This document shows positions 23,921-32,029 of a stretch of DNA of 64,000 nucleotides, one piece after another. The stretch's first letter is position 1, and the number at the start of each line of letters is the position of its first letter. A program made the translations under genes and the position numbers. The notes beneath the pieces were generated by a model. The model was not told the origin of the DNA, did no database searches, and saw only the letters and a program-made list of their open reading frames with translations. Source of the stretch: Georgenia sp. EYE_87 (GTDB lineage Bacteria > Actinomycetota > Actinomycetes > Actinomycetales > Actinomycetaceae); NCBI RefSeq assembly GCF_023148685.1, contig NZ_JAHXNL010000009.1, forward strand, positions 144,595 to 208,594. The letters run 5' to 3'.

Positions 23921-26008
23921 TCAGCGGAAGATGCCGAACGTGTCCTTCCGGTCCCCGTTCCAGTCGCCGACGAGCATGCGGTCGGTGGTCCGCCCGTAGG
24001 TGAAGGTCTTGTCGGCGACACCCGAGGTGAGGCTGTTCCTGATCATGAGCTGGTCGCCACGGCGCACGGCGATGGTGTCCTCGCCGTCGCCGTCCCAGTC
24101 CCCGACGAGCATCGTGTCGCCGGGGCGGCCGTAGGCGATGACCCGGTCGGCGACGCCGGTGGACATGGTGTTCTTGATGTACAGCGTGCGCTCGCGCCGC
24201 ACCGCGAACGTGTCGGTGCCGTTGCCGTCCCAGTCCCCGACGAGGATCTCGTCATCGGGCTTGCCGTAGTAGACGATCTTGTCGGCCGGTCCCGAGGTGA
24301 CGGTGTTCTTGATGTGGTACTCCCGGCCGCGGCGCACCGCGAGGGTGTCGACCCTGTCCCCGTTCCAGTCCCCGACCAGGACGACGTCGCCGGGACGGCC
24401 GTAGGCGAAGGTCTTGTCGGCCGGACCGGAGGTGTTGGAGTTCCGGACCGCGAAGATCTGGTGCGTGCGTGCGGCCGGGGTGTCGGTGCCGTTGCCGTCC
24501 CAGTCGCCCACGATGATCGTCGAGCTCGTCGGGCCGTACGAGAAGACGACGTCGGACGAGGCGGTCAGGGCGTTGTTGAGGTAGATGGGGTGCAGCCCCG
24601 TCGTCGGGCTCGAGGTCGCGGGCGTCGGCGCAGGCGTCGGCGCGGGGGCCGGGGCGGGTGCCGGCGCCGGCGGGTCGGTCTTGCTCGCCACCGCGGTGCG
24701 CATGGCGGCGAGGCGGCCGTAGATGTCCTTGCCCGGGCAGGCGGTGGCGGAGACGTCCATGTGCCCGAAGATGCGGGGCAGGTTCACGCCCTTGACCAGG
24801 GCTGGGGTGCCGGGCGAGTAGATGCCGCTCCTGGTGCTGGCGTCGATGCCGGCTCGCCCGAACTGCCAGGCCAGCACGTCGGTCATGGCGTCGATGGTGG
24901 CGGTCGGAGCGGCGATCTTGGTGTAGTCGCCCATGGCGGAGATGCCGACGGTTCCGTTGTTCACCGGCGCGGCGTGCGCACCCTGGGGCATCATCCCGGC
25001 GGGCGCGGCCAGCGAGCCGGTGCGGCCCTCGTAGACCCGGCCCCACTTGTCGACGAGAAAGTTGTACCCGATGTCGCCCCAGCCGCGCGTGACCGCGTGG
25101 TACTGGTAGATGCCGCGCACCACCGAGGCGGCCTGGGTCTGGGTGTAGCTGTTCGTCCCGGCCGTGTGGTGCACGACCGCAGCGCGCAGCGCCCGGTAGG
25201 TCGGCTGCCAGGTCATCTTGTCCTCGTCCGCGCCCCACCCGGCGCGGGAGATGATCGAGGGCCGCGGCGGGAGCACCGCGGTCGAGACCGGGGAGGCCGC
25301 GACGCTGGCGCCGACGAGCCCGGCGGGAATCACCGAGCTCGAGCCCGGGGCGGCCGGGGCGACGGTGGGGACCGGGATCGGGGTGCTCTCGGCGCCCGCT
25401 GCGGCCGGTTCCGAGGCGGGGGTCTGCAGGTCCTCGGAGGACAGGACGGTGATGGCGAGGTTGTCCGGCAGGGCGGACGCCGAGCCGGTGATGCGCACCT
25501 GGATCGTCTGCGCGCCGCCGGTGACGAACGGGTCGGTGCCGGCGGCAGCCTCGGCCCCGCTCATGCCCTCCTCGTGGGAGGTCTCGTCCCACTCCGACCA
25601 GACGCCGTCCTCCTCCACCCGGACGAAGATCTGGGCGTCCGCGGCGAGCTCCTGCCCGGCCTCCCAGGTCAGCCCGGCGACGAGGAACTCCTCGGTGGGG
25701 ATCGGCTGCGTCAGCACGGCGTCGGTGCCGACGACGGCGGTCTCGGAGGAGGCCGAGAACTGGCCGGCCGGGACCGGGGCCTCGAGACCGGCGGTGGCCA
25801 CCCGGGTGCGGGCGCCGTCGTCGTCGGTGAGCGCGATGACCATCGGCTCCACGGCGGGCGCCTCGGCGACGGCGGACGCCTCGGTGCCAGCGGGGGTCTC
25901 GGAGCCCTCCGGTGCCGCACCCGCCGTGGCGGAGGTGGTGGAGGCGACGACGAGAGACGTGCTGAGCAGGATCCCGGCTGCGACGAGCCGGACGGGGCGA
26001 GCGTGCAT
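23921..26008 (-). CDS. Secreted PGRP-type N-acetylmuramoyl-L-alanine amidase with C-terminal 45-residue repeats
   Basis: 695 aa. An N-terminal signal peptide (about 1-30, ending TSATAGA) precedes a Ser/Glu-rich domain (about 35-190), a peptidoglycan-recognition amidase domain (about 215-400) with Zn ligands in VVHHTAG and FGHMDVSATACPG, a Pro-Ala linker, and five tandem 45-residue repeats. The repeats share GDWDGNGTDT and are of the FG-GAP/VCBS-like kind, common on actinobacterial secreted hydrolases. It cleaves the bond between muramic acid and L-Ala in peptidoglycan outside the cell, probably for wall remodelling. The ATG has AGGAAG upstream. Repeat DNA spans about 23,921-24,560. Confidence 0.92.
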   Translation of the reverse strand: MHARPVRLVAAGILLSTSLVVASTTSATAGAAPEGSETPAGTEASAVAEAPAVEPMVIALTDDDGARTRVATAGLEAPVPAGQFSASSETAVVGTDAVLTQPIPTEEFLVAGLTWEAGQELAADAQIFVRVEEDGVWSEWDETSHEEGMSGAEAAAGTDPFVTGGAQTIQVRITGSASALPDNLAITVLSSEDLQTPASEPAAAGAESTPIPVPTVAPAAPGSSSVIPAGLVGASVAASPVSTAVLPPRPSIISRAGWGADEDKMTWQPTYRALRAAVVHHTAGTNSYTQTQAASVVRGIYQYHAVTRGWGDIGYNFLVDKWGRVYEGRTGSLAAPAGMMPQGAHAAPVNNGTVGISAMGDYTKIAAPTATIDAMTDVLAWQFGRAGIDASTRSGIYSPGTPALVKGVNLPRIFGHMDVSATACPGKDIYGRLAAMRTAVASKTDPPAPAPAPAPAPTPAPTPATSSPTTGLHPIYLNNALTASSDVVFSYGPTSSTIIVGDWDGNGTDTPAARTHQIFAVRNSNTSGPADKTFAYGRPGDVVLVGDWNGDRVDTLAVRRGREYHIKNTVTSGPADKIVYYGKPDDEILVGDWDGNGTDTFAVRRERTLYIKNTMSTGVADRVIAYGRPGDTMLVGDWDGDGEDTIAVRRGDQLMIRNSLTSGVADKTFTYGRTTDRMLVGDWNGDRKDTFGIFR

Positions 26009-26338
26009 GCGAGGACTTCCTGGTCGGGCACATGGCGTGCGGATCTGCCGGCGGCCTGAGGCGGGGCCCGGAGGTCCCGTCGGTGCTGCGTCACTCGGTG
26101 CCCTACGCACCATCTGTCACACCAGCACCACCATGGTGGGGCACGGGGAGGCCGTTCGTACCCCAAAAGCGCGGACTAATTTTGACCGGTGTCCGTATCC
26201 GACCCCGCGGCGACCGCGTGACGCGGCCGAGATCGGCGGGGATCCGCCGTTTCTGCGCGCCGTCCGGCGCCCCCGTCCGCCTGTGAGACCGCCCACACCA
26301 GGCACCGCGCCACCTCCGGCCCCGCGCCGACGGGTTGC
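26009..26338. other. 330-bp intergenic region upstream of the amidase gene
   Basis: No coding signal stands out on either strand. A patch around 26,150-26,200 (CCCCAAAAGCG ... CTAATTTTGACC) is much lower in GC than its surroundings and probably carries the amidase promoter, read leftward. CACCATGGTG at about 26,127 is a perfect 10-bp palindrome. I could not assign a regulator. Confidence 0.5.
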
Positions 26339-26749
26339 TCAGGCCTGTCGGTCCAGCGGCTTGCAGTCGCCGTCGCACCCGGTGGGTGAGGGCTCGGACG
26401 AGCCGGTGGCCGGCCGGTGGAGCACCGCGTGGCCCGGACGGACCGTCAGGGCCGTCGGGGCGTCGGGAGCGGCCCGACCGGTGCCGCCGCCCGGGACCGA
26501 GGCGTCGCCGTCGACGATGAGGGAGTACCCGCCCGCCCGCCGGGGCGGGAAGACGAGGGTCACCGCCGGGTGCTCGGCCGCCAGGGCCGCCGCGGACCGG
26601 CCGGGGGAGTCGATCACCAGGGCGCCGTCGACGAGGCGCGGGACCACGGCGAGGACGTGCGGGCGTTCGCGACCCGGGCTGAGCAGGTACGCGAAGTCGT
26701 GCTCCGCCATGGCGGCACCCAGCTCGCCGAGGTCGACCTTGATGCTCAT
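26339..26749 (-). CDS. Pyridoxamine 5'-phosphate oxidase-family split-barrel protein
   Basis: 136 aa. The MSIKVDLGELGAAMAEHDFAYLLSP start and the strand pattern that follows (HVLAVVPRLVDGALVIDSPGRS, VTLVFPPRR) match small actinobacterial FMN/F420/heme-binding split-barrel proteins. It ends in a short Cys-containing tail (CDGDCKPL). Its ATG overlaps the methyltransferase stop (ATGA), so it is the second gene of a two-gene operon. Cofactor and substrate are not predictable. Confidence 0.75.
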   Translation of the reverse strand: MSIKVDLGELGAAMAEHDFAYLLSPGRERPHVLAVVPRLVDGALVIDSPGRSAAALAAEHPAVTLVFPPRRAGGYSLIVDGDASVPGGGTGRAAPDAPTALTVRPGHAVLHRPATGSSEPSPTGCDGDCKPLDRQA

Positions 26750-27369
26750 GCGCTGTCCCTTCCGTGCCGCTCGTCCGCATCATGCTCTCGCGGGACGCGG
26801 CGCCGTGAGCCGGGTCCAGGTCCGGTGCGCCGCAGCACGATCGTCGCCCGGCCGTCTCCCTCGACGTCGCGGAGCACGCGGTGCCCGGAGGTCCGGGCCA
26901 GCGCGCTCAGCTCGCCGGCACCCGCCGCGAACCGCGAGGGCGCGGGCGCACCCATCTCGGACAGCACGGTGACGACCAGCAGGCCGCCGGGCGCCAGGAG
27001 GCCCGCGAGCGAGCGGAGCACCGCGGGGTCGCGGAACCGCTGGCACACCACCAGGTCGTACGGGCCGGTGACGTCGGCGGGGAGACCGCCGGTCAGGTCC
27101 GCGACCCGCCCCCGGACCGGTCCGGCGAGCCCGAGGGCGACCGCCTGGTCGGCCAGCCGGGCCACCGCCACGGGCGAGGCGTCCAGCGCGTCCACCGTGA
27201 ACCCGCGCTGCGCGGCCCACAGCGTCACCGCGCCGAGCCCGCACGCCACGTCGAGGGCGCGGCCGCCGTCGGGCAGCGCGTCCTCCAGGCCCGTGAGCCC
27301 GTCCGGCGCCCGGGGGACCGCGGGCGGCGCGTCGCGGTGGCGCGCGTCCCAGCGTCGACCGTCGTCCAT
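26746..27369 (-). CDS. Class I SAM-dependent methyltransferase
   Basis: 207 aa. The SAM motif I is ALDVACGLGAVTLWAA (E/DxGxG type), with the acidic residue after strand 2 in VDALDAS and motif IV in YDLVVCQRF. The N-terminal WDARHRDA is typical of small-molecule methyltransferases and TehB-like proteins. The Arg- and Asp-rich C-terminal tail looks disordered. It overlaps the split-barrel gene by 4 nt. No pathway is suggested by neighbours. Confidence 0.82.
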   Translation of the reverse strand: MDDGRRWDARHRDAPPAVPRAPDGLTGLEDALPDGGRALDVACGLGAVTLWAAQRGFTVDALDASPVAVARLADQAVALGLAGPVRGRVADLTGGLPADVTGPYDLVVCQRFRDPAVLRSLAGLLAPGGLLVVTVLSEMGAPAPSRFAAGAGELSALARTSGHRVLRDVEGDGRATIVLRRTGPGPGSRRRVPREHDADERHGRDSA

Positions 27370-27424
27370 GCGCTCTTCATACCGTGTGCGCACACCCGGG
27401 GGCGGACCCGGCCACACTGGGGAG

Positions 27425-28012
27425 GTGCCGACCTCCGCCCCGCCCCGCGTGACCGGCCTGCTGCTCGCGGCCGGAGCGGGCCGCCGCATGGGGATGCCGA
27501 AGGCGCTCGTCGTGACCGACGGCGTTCCGTGGGTCCGCCGGGCGGCCGACGTGCTGCTCGCCGGCGGGTGCGCCGACGTCGTCGTCGTGCTCGGTGCCGC
27601 GGAGCAGGAGGCGCGGGACGCCCTCGCGGGTGTCGGCCCGCGCGTGGCCGCCGTCGCCTGCCCGGCGTGGGCGGAGGGCATGGGCGAGTCGCTCCGCACC
27701 GGGCTCGCCGCCCTCCGGGAGCGGTCGGCGGGGGCGGCGCTCGTCCACCTGGTCGACCTTCCCGACGTCGGACCCGCCGTGGTGCGGCGGATGCTCGCCG
27801 CAGCCGCCGGGCCCGCGGCGCTCGCGCGCGCCGCCTACGACGGCGTCCCCGGCCACCCCGTGCTCCTCGGCGCCGACCACTTCGCCGGCGTCGCCGCGCT
27901 CGCGGCCGGGGACACCGGCGCCCGCGAGTACCTGCGCCGCCACCGGCCCGCGGTCGTCGAGTGCGGCGACCTCGCCGGCGGGCTGGACGTCGACGCGCCG
28001 CCGCGCCCCTGA
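27425..28012 (+). CDS. MobA/MocA-type nucleotidyltransferase
   Basis: 195 aa from GTG. The N-terminal GLLLAAGAGRRMGMPKAL is the nucleotide-binding loop (LAAGxSxRMGxPK) of molybdopterin cytidylyl/guanylyltransferases, followed by VHLVDLPDVGP with the metal-binding Asp and GHPVLLG. NTP transfer to molybdopterin is the best family guess, although no molybdoenzyme genes are in the window. The GTG has no well-spaced Shine-Dalgarno site: GGGGAG abuts it directly. Confidence 0.82.
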   Translation: MPTSAPPRVTGLLLAAGAGRRMGMPKALVVTDGVPWVRRAADVLLAGGCADVVVVLGAAEQEARDALAGVGPRVAAVACPAWAEGMGESLRTGLAALRERSAGAALVHLVDLPDVGPAVVRRMLAAAAGPAALARAAYDGVPGHPVLLGADHFAGVAALAAGDTGAREYLRRHRPAVVECGDLAGGLDVDAPPRP

Positions 28013-28077
28013 TCGTCCGGGCGAGGGCTCGCGGGTTCGCCGTGGGCACGCTCGTCGGGCGGGACGTGGGTGACGGC

Positions 28078-28917
28078 TCAGGACCCGAGCGTCACCGTCA
28101 CCCGGAACCGCTCGCCGAGGTCGACGTCGATCCCGGTCACGTGCGCGCCGGCGAAGGTCAGCTCCTTGAGGTCGACCGAGCGGTCGCGGTAGCGGCCGAG
28201 CGCCGACTCGATGAAGCCCTGGGCGAGCGAGCCCAGGATGCCGCCTGCCCTGGCGGCCAGCTCCTCCACGCGGACGACCAGGTCGTCGTCGAGCGTGACC
28301 TCCGCGTGGCCCGTGACGTTCGCGGAGGCGAACCCCTTCGACACCCTGGCCGCGAGGTCGAAGCGCCACCGGTTCGGGCCGGTGGCCCGCGGCGCGACCC
28401 TGACGTCCCTGACGGCGGCCCCCATCTGCTTCGCGAGCTCCGCTGCCACCGTGCCCGCCGCCGCGCTCACCGCCGCGACCTCACCCTCGACGACCGCCCG
28501 GCCCGCCGTGCCGCCGCCGCTGGCGCGCTCGTCGCGGAACGCCAGCCACAGCTGGCCGGAGTCGTCGTGGAGCCAGGTCGCCGGGACGTGCTGAGCGTCG
28601 AGCTGCACGACGATCGGTGCGCCGAAGGCGACGACGGGACGTCCCGCGATGCTGAGGGTCCCGACCTCGGTGTGCACGCCGCCGGCGGTGGACCGGGGCG
28701 GGCGCAGGCTGATCGCGCTGCGGGAGAGGTAGCGGTTGTCGATGACGCTGCCCGAGAGGTCGATGCCCAGCTGCTCGACCGCACCGGGGGCCGACATCTG
28801 CGCCGTGACGGCCACGTCGGACTCCCGGAGGTGCAGGGCGTCCGTGAGCGACCGGGCGACCCGCCCGGCGAGCTCGTCGCCGTCGACCGGGATCTGGGCG
28901 GCACCTGCAGGGATCAT
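28078..28917 (-). CDS. Hypothetical protein of unknown fold
   Basis: 279 aa. The ATG at 28917 has GAGGAG upstream, and third-position GC fits a real gene. No signal peptide or membrane segment is seen. The sequence alternates amphipathic strands (VVAFGAPIVVQLDA, VTLDDDLVVRVEEL) with one Ala-rich helix around residues 145-165. It could be a lipid-binding or beta-rich scaffold, but I do not recognise a family and assign no function. It is not obviously in an operon. Confidence 0.65.
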   Translation of the reverse strand: MIPAGAAQIPVDGDELAGRVARSLTDALHLRESDVAVTAQMSAPGAVEQLGIDLSGSVIDNRYLSRSAISLRPPRSTAGGVHTEVGTLSIAGRPVVAFGAPIVVQLDAQHVPATWLHDDSGQLWLAFRDERASGGGTAGRAVVEGEVAAVSAAAGTVAAELAKQMGAAVRDVRVAPRATGPNRWRFDLAARVSKGFASANVTGHAEVTLDDDLVVRVEELAARAGGILGSLAQGFIESALGRYRDRSVDLKELTFAGAHVTGIDVDLGERFRVTVTLGS

Positions 28918-29073
28918 GCGTACTCCTCGGGGCTGGGCGGCGGGCGGCCGCGCAGGCGACCGCCGTGCGGAACGGAAACCTCGTCGATGCTACGCACCCG
29001 CCCTGCCTCCGGCCCCTCGGCCGGAAACCTCCGGCCGTCGGCCCCGTCGCCGGTCGGGTCGCCGGGGCGGACC

Positions 29074-29709
29074 TCAGTCCGGACCGACGCGGGACACCGC
29101 CCACGTGGCCAGCGGCCGGAGCTGGCGCCACCTGCGCCGCACCTCGTCCAGCGCGGCGGGCGTGGCGAGCCAGGGTGGGGTCCCCACGTTCGTCACCGCC
29201 ATGAGCTCCTTGCGGCGGAGCAGCTCGACGCGGGGGTGGTCGGCCGGGTAGCCGCGCGGGTGAGTCTTCAGCGCGGCGCCCTCCACGGAGAACCCGGCTG
29301 CGACGAGGGCGGCCACGATGCCCGCCAGCTCGGCCCCGGCGTCGGAGTCGACTGCCCGGCGGAAGCGGTCGGTCTGGGCGGGGGAGTGGGTGCGGAAGCC
29401 GCCGCCGACGATGAGCCCGTCGGCGTCGAGCCCGACGTAGTACCCCAGGCCGGGTGCCGACCCGGCGATCGCTCCCTGGTGCGTCTTGTACGGGGACTTG
29501 TCCGGGCTGAAGCGCACGTCGCGGTGCGGGCGGAAGATGGTGGCCGGGCCGAACTCCGGTTCCAGCGCGGCGACGAGCGCCCGCATCGGGTCGCGGACCT
29601 CACGCTCCCACCGGTCCTTGTTCGCCGCCCAGAACTCGCGCGTGTTGTGGTGCTCGAGCTCGGCGTAGAACCGCGGTCCCCAGAGTGAGAAGCCCGTGAA
29701 GTCGGCCAT
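29074..29709 (-). CDS. DUF2461 domain protein
   Basis: 211 aa. It starts FTGFSLWGPRFYAELEHHNTREFWAANK and contains FRPHRDVRFSPDKSPYKTHQG, both characteristic of DUF2461 (TIGR02453-type) proteins. The Arg/Lys/Asp-rich motif is conserved in the family, but its biochemical function is unknown. Single gene; the upstream region carries the tandem repeat at 29716. Confidence 0.88.
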   Translation of the reverse strand: MADFTGFSLWGPRFYAELEHHNTREFWAANKDRWEREVRDPMRALVAALEPEFGPATIFRPHRDVRFSPDKSPYKTHQGAIAGSAPGLGYYVGLDADGLIVGGGFRTHSPAQTDRFRRAVDSDAGAELAGIVAALVAAGFSVEGAALKTHPRGYPADHPRVELLRRKELMAVTNVGTPPWLATPAALDEVRRRWRQLRPLATWAVSRVGPD

Positions 29710-30148
29710 GGCCCCATCATGTCGGTCGAGAGCTCGTCGGGACCGGCGGTTCGATCATGTCGGTGAGAGCTCGCCGGGACCGGCGGCTCGCGATCATGTC
29801 GTCCGAGAGGATCGCGGCGATCACCGTCCGGCGGGGCCCGGAGAGGTTTCTCACGACGGCGCAGATTCGTTCCCGTTCCGGCCGCGCGGACCGTCGCCCC
29901 GCCCTATCCTGACCAGTGCCTTTTGTCCCATGGGCCGTCCGCAAACTGCTGAGACGGTTGTGGGTGGAGGGCCGGGACCTCGGGTGCCGGACCGTGAGCG
30001 CGCGCCGCGGCCGGGGCGGGGCAGCTCATCCCGCGGAAGCGCGCCGTGACCGCCGGTCACGGGAGGCCACCGCGGGTGGATGGGTCGGGACGGGGTGGCG
30101 CGCCACCCCGTCCCGGAGTCCCGGTCCCGCCGGGCGGGAGCCGGTGGT
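29710..30148. other. 439-bp gap with imperfect tandem repeat and no convincing gene
   Basis: Between the DUF2461 and glutaredoxin-like genes I see only the 38-39-bp repeat at the left and a short lower-GC stretch (about 29,905-29,965). Short reading frames here have no ribosome site or family resemblance. Confidence 0.5.
29716..29816. repeat. Imperfect 38-39-bp tandem repeat, about 2.6 copies
   Basis: Units start at 29716, 29754 and 29793, each opening ATCATGTCG and continuing GAGAGCTC-like then GGGACCGGCGG. The third copy is truncated after about 24 bp. It lies immediately upstream of the DUF2461 start codon. Confidence 0.8.
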
Positions 30149-30418
30149 TCAGGCGGAGTGAACGGCGGCGAGCCGCTGCTCCAGACGCTCGGCCGGCAGC
30201 ACTCCCTCGCTGAAGTAGGCGCCGTCCACCAGGACCAGCGGCATCATCGCGGGCCGGAACTCGTCCACCAGCACCACGCCCTCGGGGGACTGCGCGAGCA
30301 CCTCGATCACCGTGAGCTCGTGCCGCTCGGCGAGCTTGTCCAGGGTGTTGACGACCCCGGCGTAGAACGGGCACCCGGGAGCCGTGACGACGGTGACGCG
30401 GGCGGGGCTCGTAGACAT
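30149..30418 (-). CDS. Small glutaredoxin/thioredoxin-like protein with a single active-site Cys
   Basis: 89 aa; AAGGAG precedes the ATG. The beta-alpha-beta start VTVVTAPGCPFYAGVVNTLDKLAE places CPFY where glutaredoxins have CPYC, so only the first Cys remains. The cis-Pro position is in PAMMPLVLVDG. A monothiol or metal-handling role is possible. It is divergent from a CueP-type copper protein gene across 297 bp, which makes a copper or thiol link plausible but unproven. Confidence 0.75.
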   Translation of the reverse strand: MSTSPARVTVVTAPGCPFYAGVVNTLDKLAERHELTVIEVLAQSPEGVVLVDEFRPAMMPLVLVDGAYFSEGVLPAERLEQRLAAVHSA

Positions 30419-30715
30419 GCTGGTTCTCCTTGGTGAGGGTGTTTCGTCCATCTTCGACCTTCTCGCACCGGTTGTCGGCCTCCCTGGGACGTCGGTCCCG
30501 AGCGGACGTCCACGCGCCGACGTGGGCGGGAGCTCCGCCCCGGCACCGCGGCGGACGACCGCGGCGAACGGTGCCGAGGCACCGGGGCGAACGGCGCCGA
30601 GGCCTCGACGCGATCCTCCAGAAACGGACCTAGGGCCCAATCCGGGCGTCTCGGGCCGTGGCATGGTTACGGACGACGTACCGGTCCAGCCGGTGGCCGG
30701 GCGGATGGAGGAGAC

Positions 30716-31336
30716 ATGATGCGAAGGATCGCGGTCGCGGCCGCAGGTGTGGTGCTGGTGCTCGCCGGCTGCTCGACGGGCGCAGAGCCCGGCACGGACG
30801 AGACGGCTGAGGCTGGGCAGACCGCCGCGGCCGGAACGACCGAGGCTGCGTCGGCGGGCGTCGAGGTGCGCCTGGCCGACTACGGCCTGGACGGCCTTGC
30901 GGCGGACCGGATCGTCGACGAGCTTGACCGTCTCCCGCTCGGCGAACGACCGGACGACCTCATGGCGTCCGTCCGGGTGGACGAGCTGGTGCTCTCCGAC
31001 GGGCAGGAGGAGCTCGCGATGGAGCTGCCGCAGGACCGGTTCTACGTGTCCGTCGCGCCCTTCGTGGAGCAGACGCACGAGTGCTTCTACCACTCGCTCA
31101 CCACCTGCACCGGCGAGCTGGGCGGCGAGGAGGTCCGGGTGACCATCGTCGACGACGCCGGAGAGGTGCTCGTCGACGAGCAGACCACCACGTACGACAA
31201 CGGCTTCGTCGGGTTCTGGCTGCCGCGCGAGGTCGCGGGCACCATCCGCGTGTCCTACGACGGGCTCGAGGGCGAGGCCGACTTCGCCACCACGGACGAC
31301 GGCGCCACCTGCGTGACCACGCTCCAGCTCGCCTGA
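30716..31336 (+). CDS. cueP: CueP-family periplasmic copper-binding lipoprotein
   Basis: 206 aa. The lipoprotein signal has the lipobox LAGC near residue 18. The mature protein holds the CueP core: RPDDLMASVRVDELVLSD, FYVSVAPFVEQTHECFYHSLTTC and a C-terminal ATCVTTLQL, giving the three Cys (two separated by seven residues, one distal) plus His that bind Cu(I) in Salmonella CueP. It would buffer copper outside the membrane. GGAGGAGAC precedes the ATG. No CopA or CueO is nearby, so it acts apart from a full copper operon here. Confidence 0.88.
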   Translation: MMRRIAVAAAGVVLVLAGCSTGAEPGTDETAEAGQTAAAGTTEAASAGVEVRLADYGLDGLAADRIVDELDRLPLGERPDDLMASVRVDELVLSDGQEELAMELPQDRFYVSVAPFVEQTHECFYHSLTTCTGELGGEEVRVTIVDDAGEVLVDEQTTTYDNGFVGFWLPREVAGTIRVSYDGLEGEADFATTDDGATCVTTLQLA

Positions 31337-31440
31337 TCTCCACCGCCCCGGCCGGGCCCCCCCGTTCCCCTGTGGATCGCCCCGGCCGGGAGCCGGTGGT
31401 CCGCCCTAACCTCGCGATCACCGAGGAGAAGGGGAGGACG

Positions 31441-31932
31441 ATGGCGGGGACGGACGACGCCGCGGTCGGGGCGTGGCTCGACCAGCAGGCGCAGCTCGTG
31501 GTGCAGCACATCCGCGAGACCGGCGTGCATCTGGAGTACGTCTTCGGTGATCCCGACGCCGAGCAGACGCCCTTCTGCTACACGGTCGGGCTGTTCGGCG
31601 TCGGGCACCCGGAGCTGCTCGTGCTCGGCCTCACCATGACCAACGCCGGCGGGCTGCTGAACGACCTGGCCCGGCAGGTCTACCGGGGCAGGCAGCTGGT
31701 GCCGGGCGAGGTGGTGACGTTCGAGCACTGGCCCCACAGGGTGTTCGTCGAGGAGTCCCCCAACCCGGGCGACATCGTCTTCGCCGCCAACCTCCACTAC
31801 CACCGGCCGGCGGAGTGCTCCGTCCCGGTGCTGCACCTGACGGTCGACGACAGGTCCGGCCGGTTTCCCTGGGAGCCGGGCTACTCCGTACCCGCGTGGC
31901 GGCAGCCACGCCCCGGGGTGTTCCGGGCGTAG
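31441..31932 (+). CDS. DUF4262 domain protein
   Basis: 163 aa. PFCYTVGLFGVGHPELLVLGL is the DUF4262 hallmark (an FxYTxGL-type strand followed by GHPE), and the later QPRPGVFRA end also fits. The family's function is unknown; it is cytosolic and often found near stress genes. GAGGAGAAGGGGAGG lies just upstream. Confidence 0.85.
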   Translation: MAGTDDAAVGAWLDQQAQLVVQHIRETGVHLEYVFGDPDAEQTPFCYTVGLFGVGHPELLVLGLTMTNAGGLLNDLARQVYRGRQLVPGEVVTFEHWPHRVFVEESPNPGDIVFAANLHYHRPAECSVPVLHLTVDDRSGRFPWEPGYSVPAWRQPRPGVFRA

Positions 31933-32005
31933 CGGCGGAGGACGCACCCCGCTCCCGCCCCGGGGCACGTGCCTGCGGCGCCGGCACGGCGCACTGGACA
32001 CCGGT

Positions 32006-32021
32006 TCGCAAGTCTGTTCGA
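32006..32021 (+). promoter_or_regulatory. SOS (LexA) box-like site
   Basis: TCGCAAGTCTGTTCGA matches the actinobacterial SOS box TCGAAC-N4-GTTCGA at 10 of 12 positions, with a perfect right half. It is 8 bp upstream of the radical SAM start codon. The M. tuberculosis homologue Rv2578c is, to my recollection, in the LexA regulon, which supports the call. Confidence 0.5.
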
Positions 32022-32029
32022 ATAGGGGC

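Noticed and set aside
29916..30161. 81-codon plus-strand ORF in the 29.7-30.1 kb gap
   Set aside because: No ribosome site, Arg/Gly/Ala-rich composition and no family resemblance.
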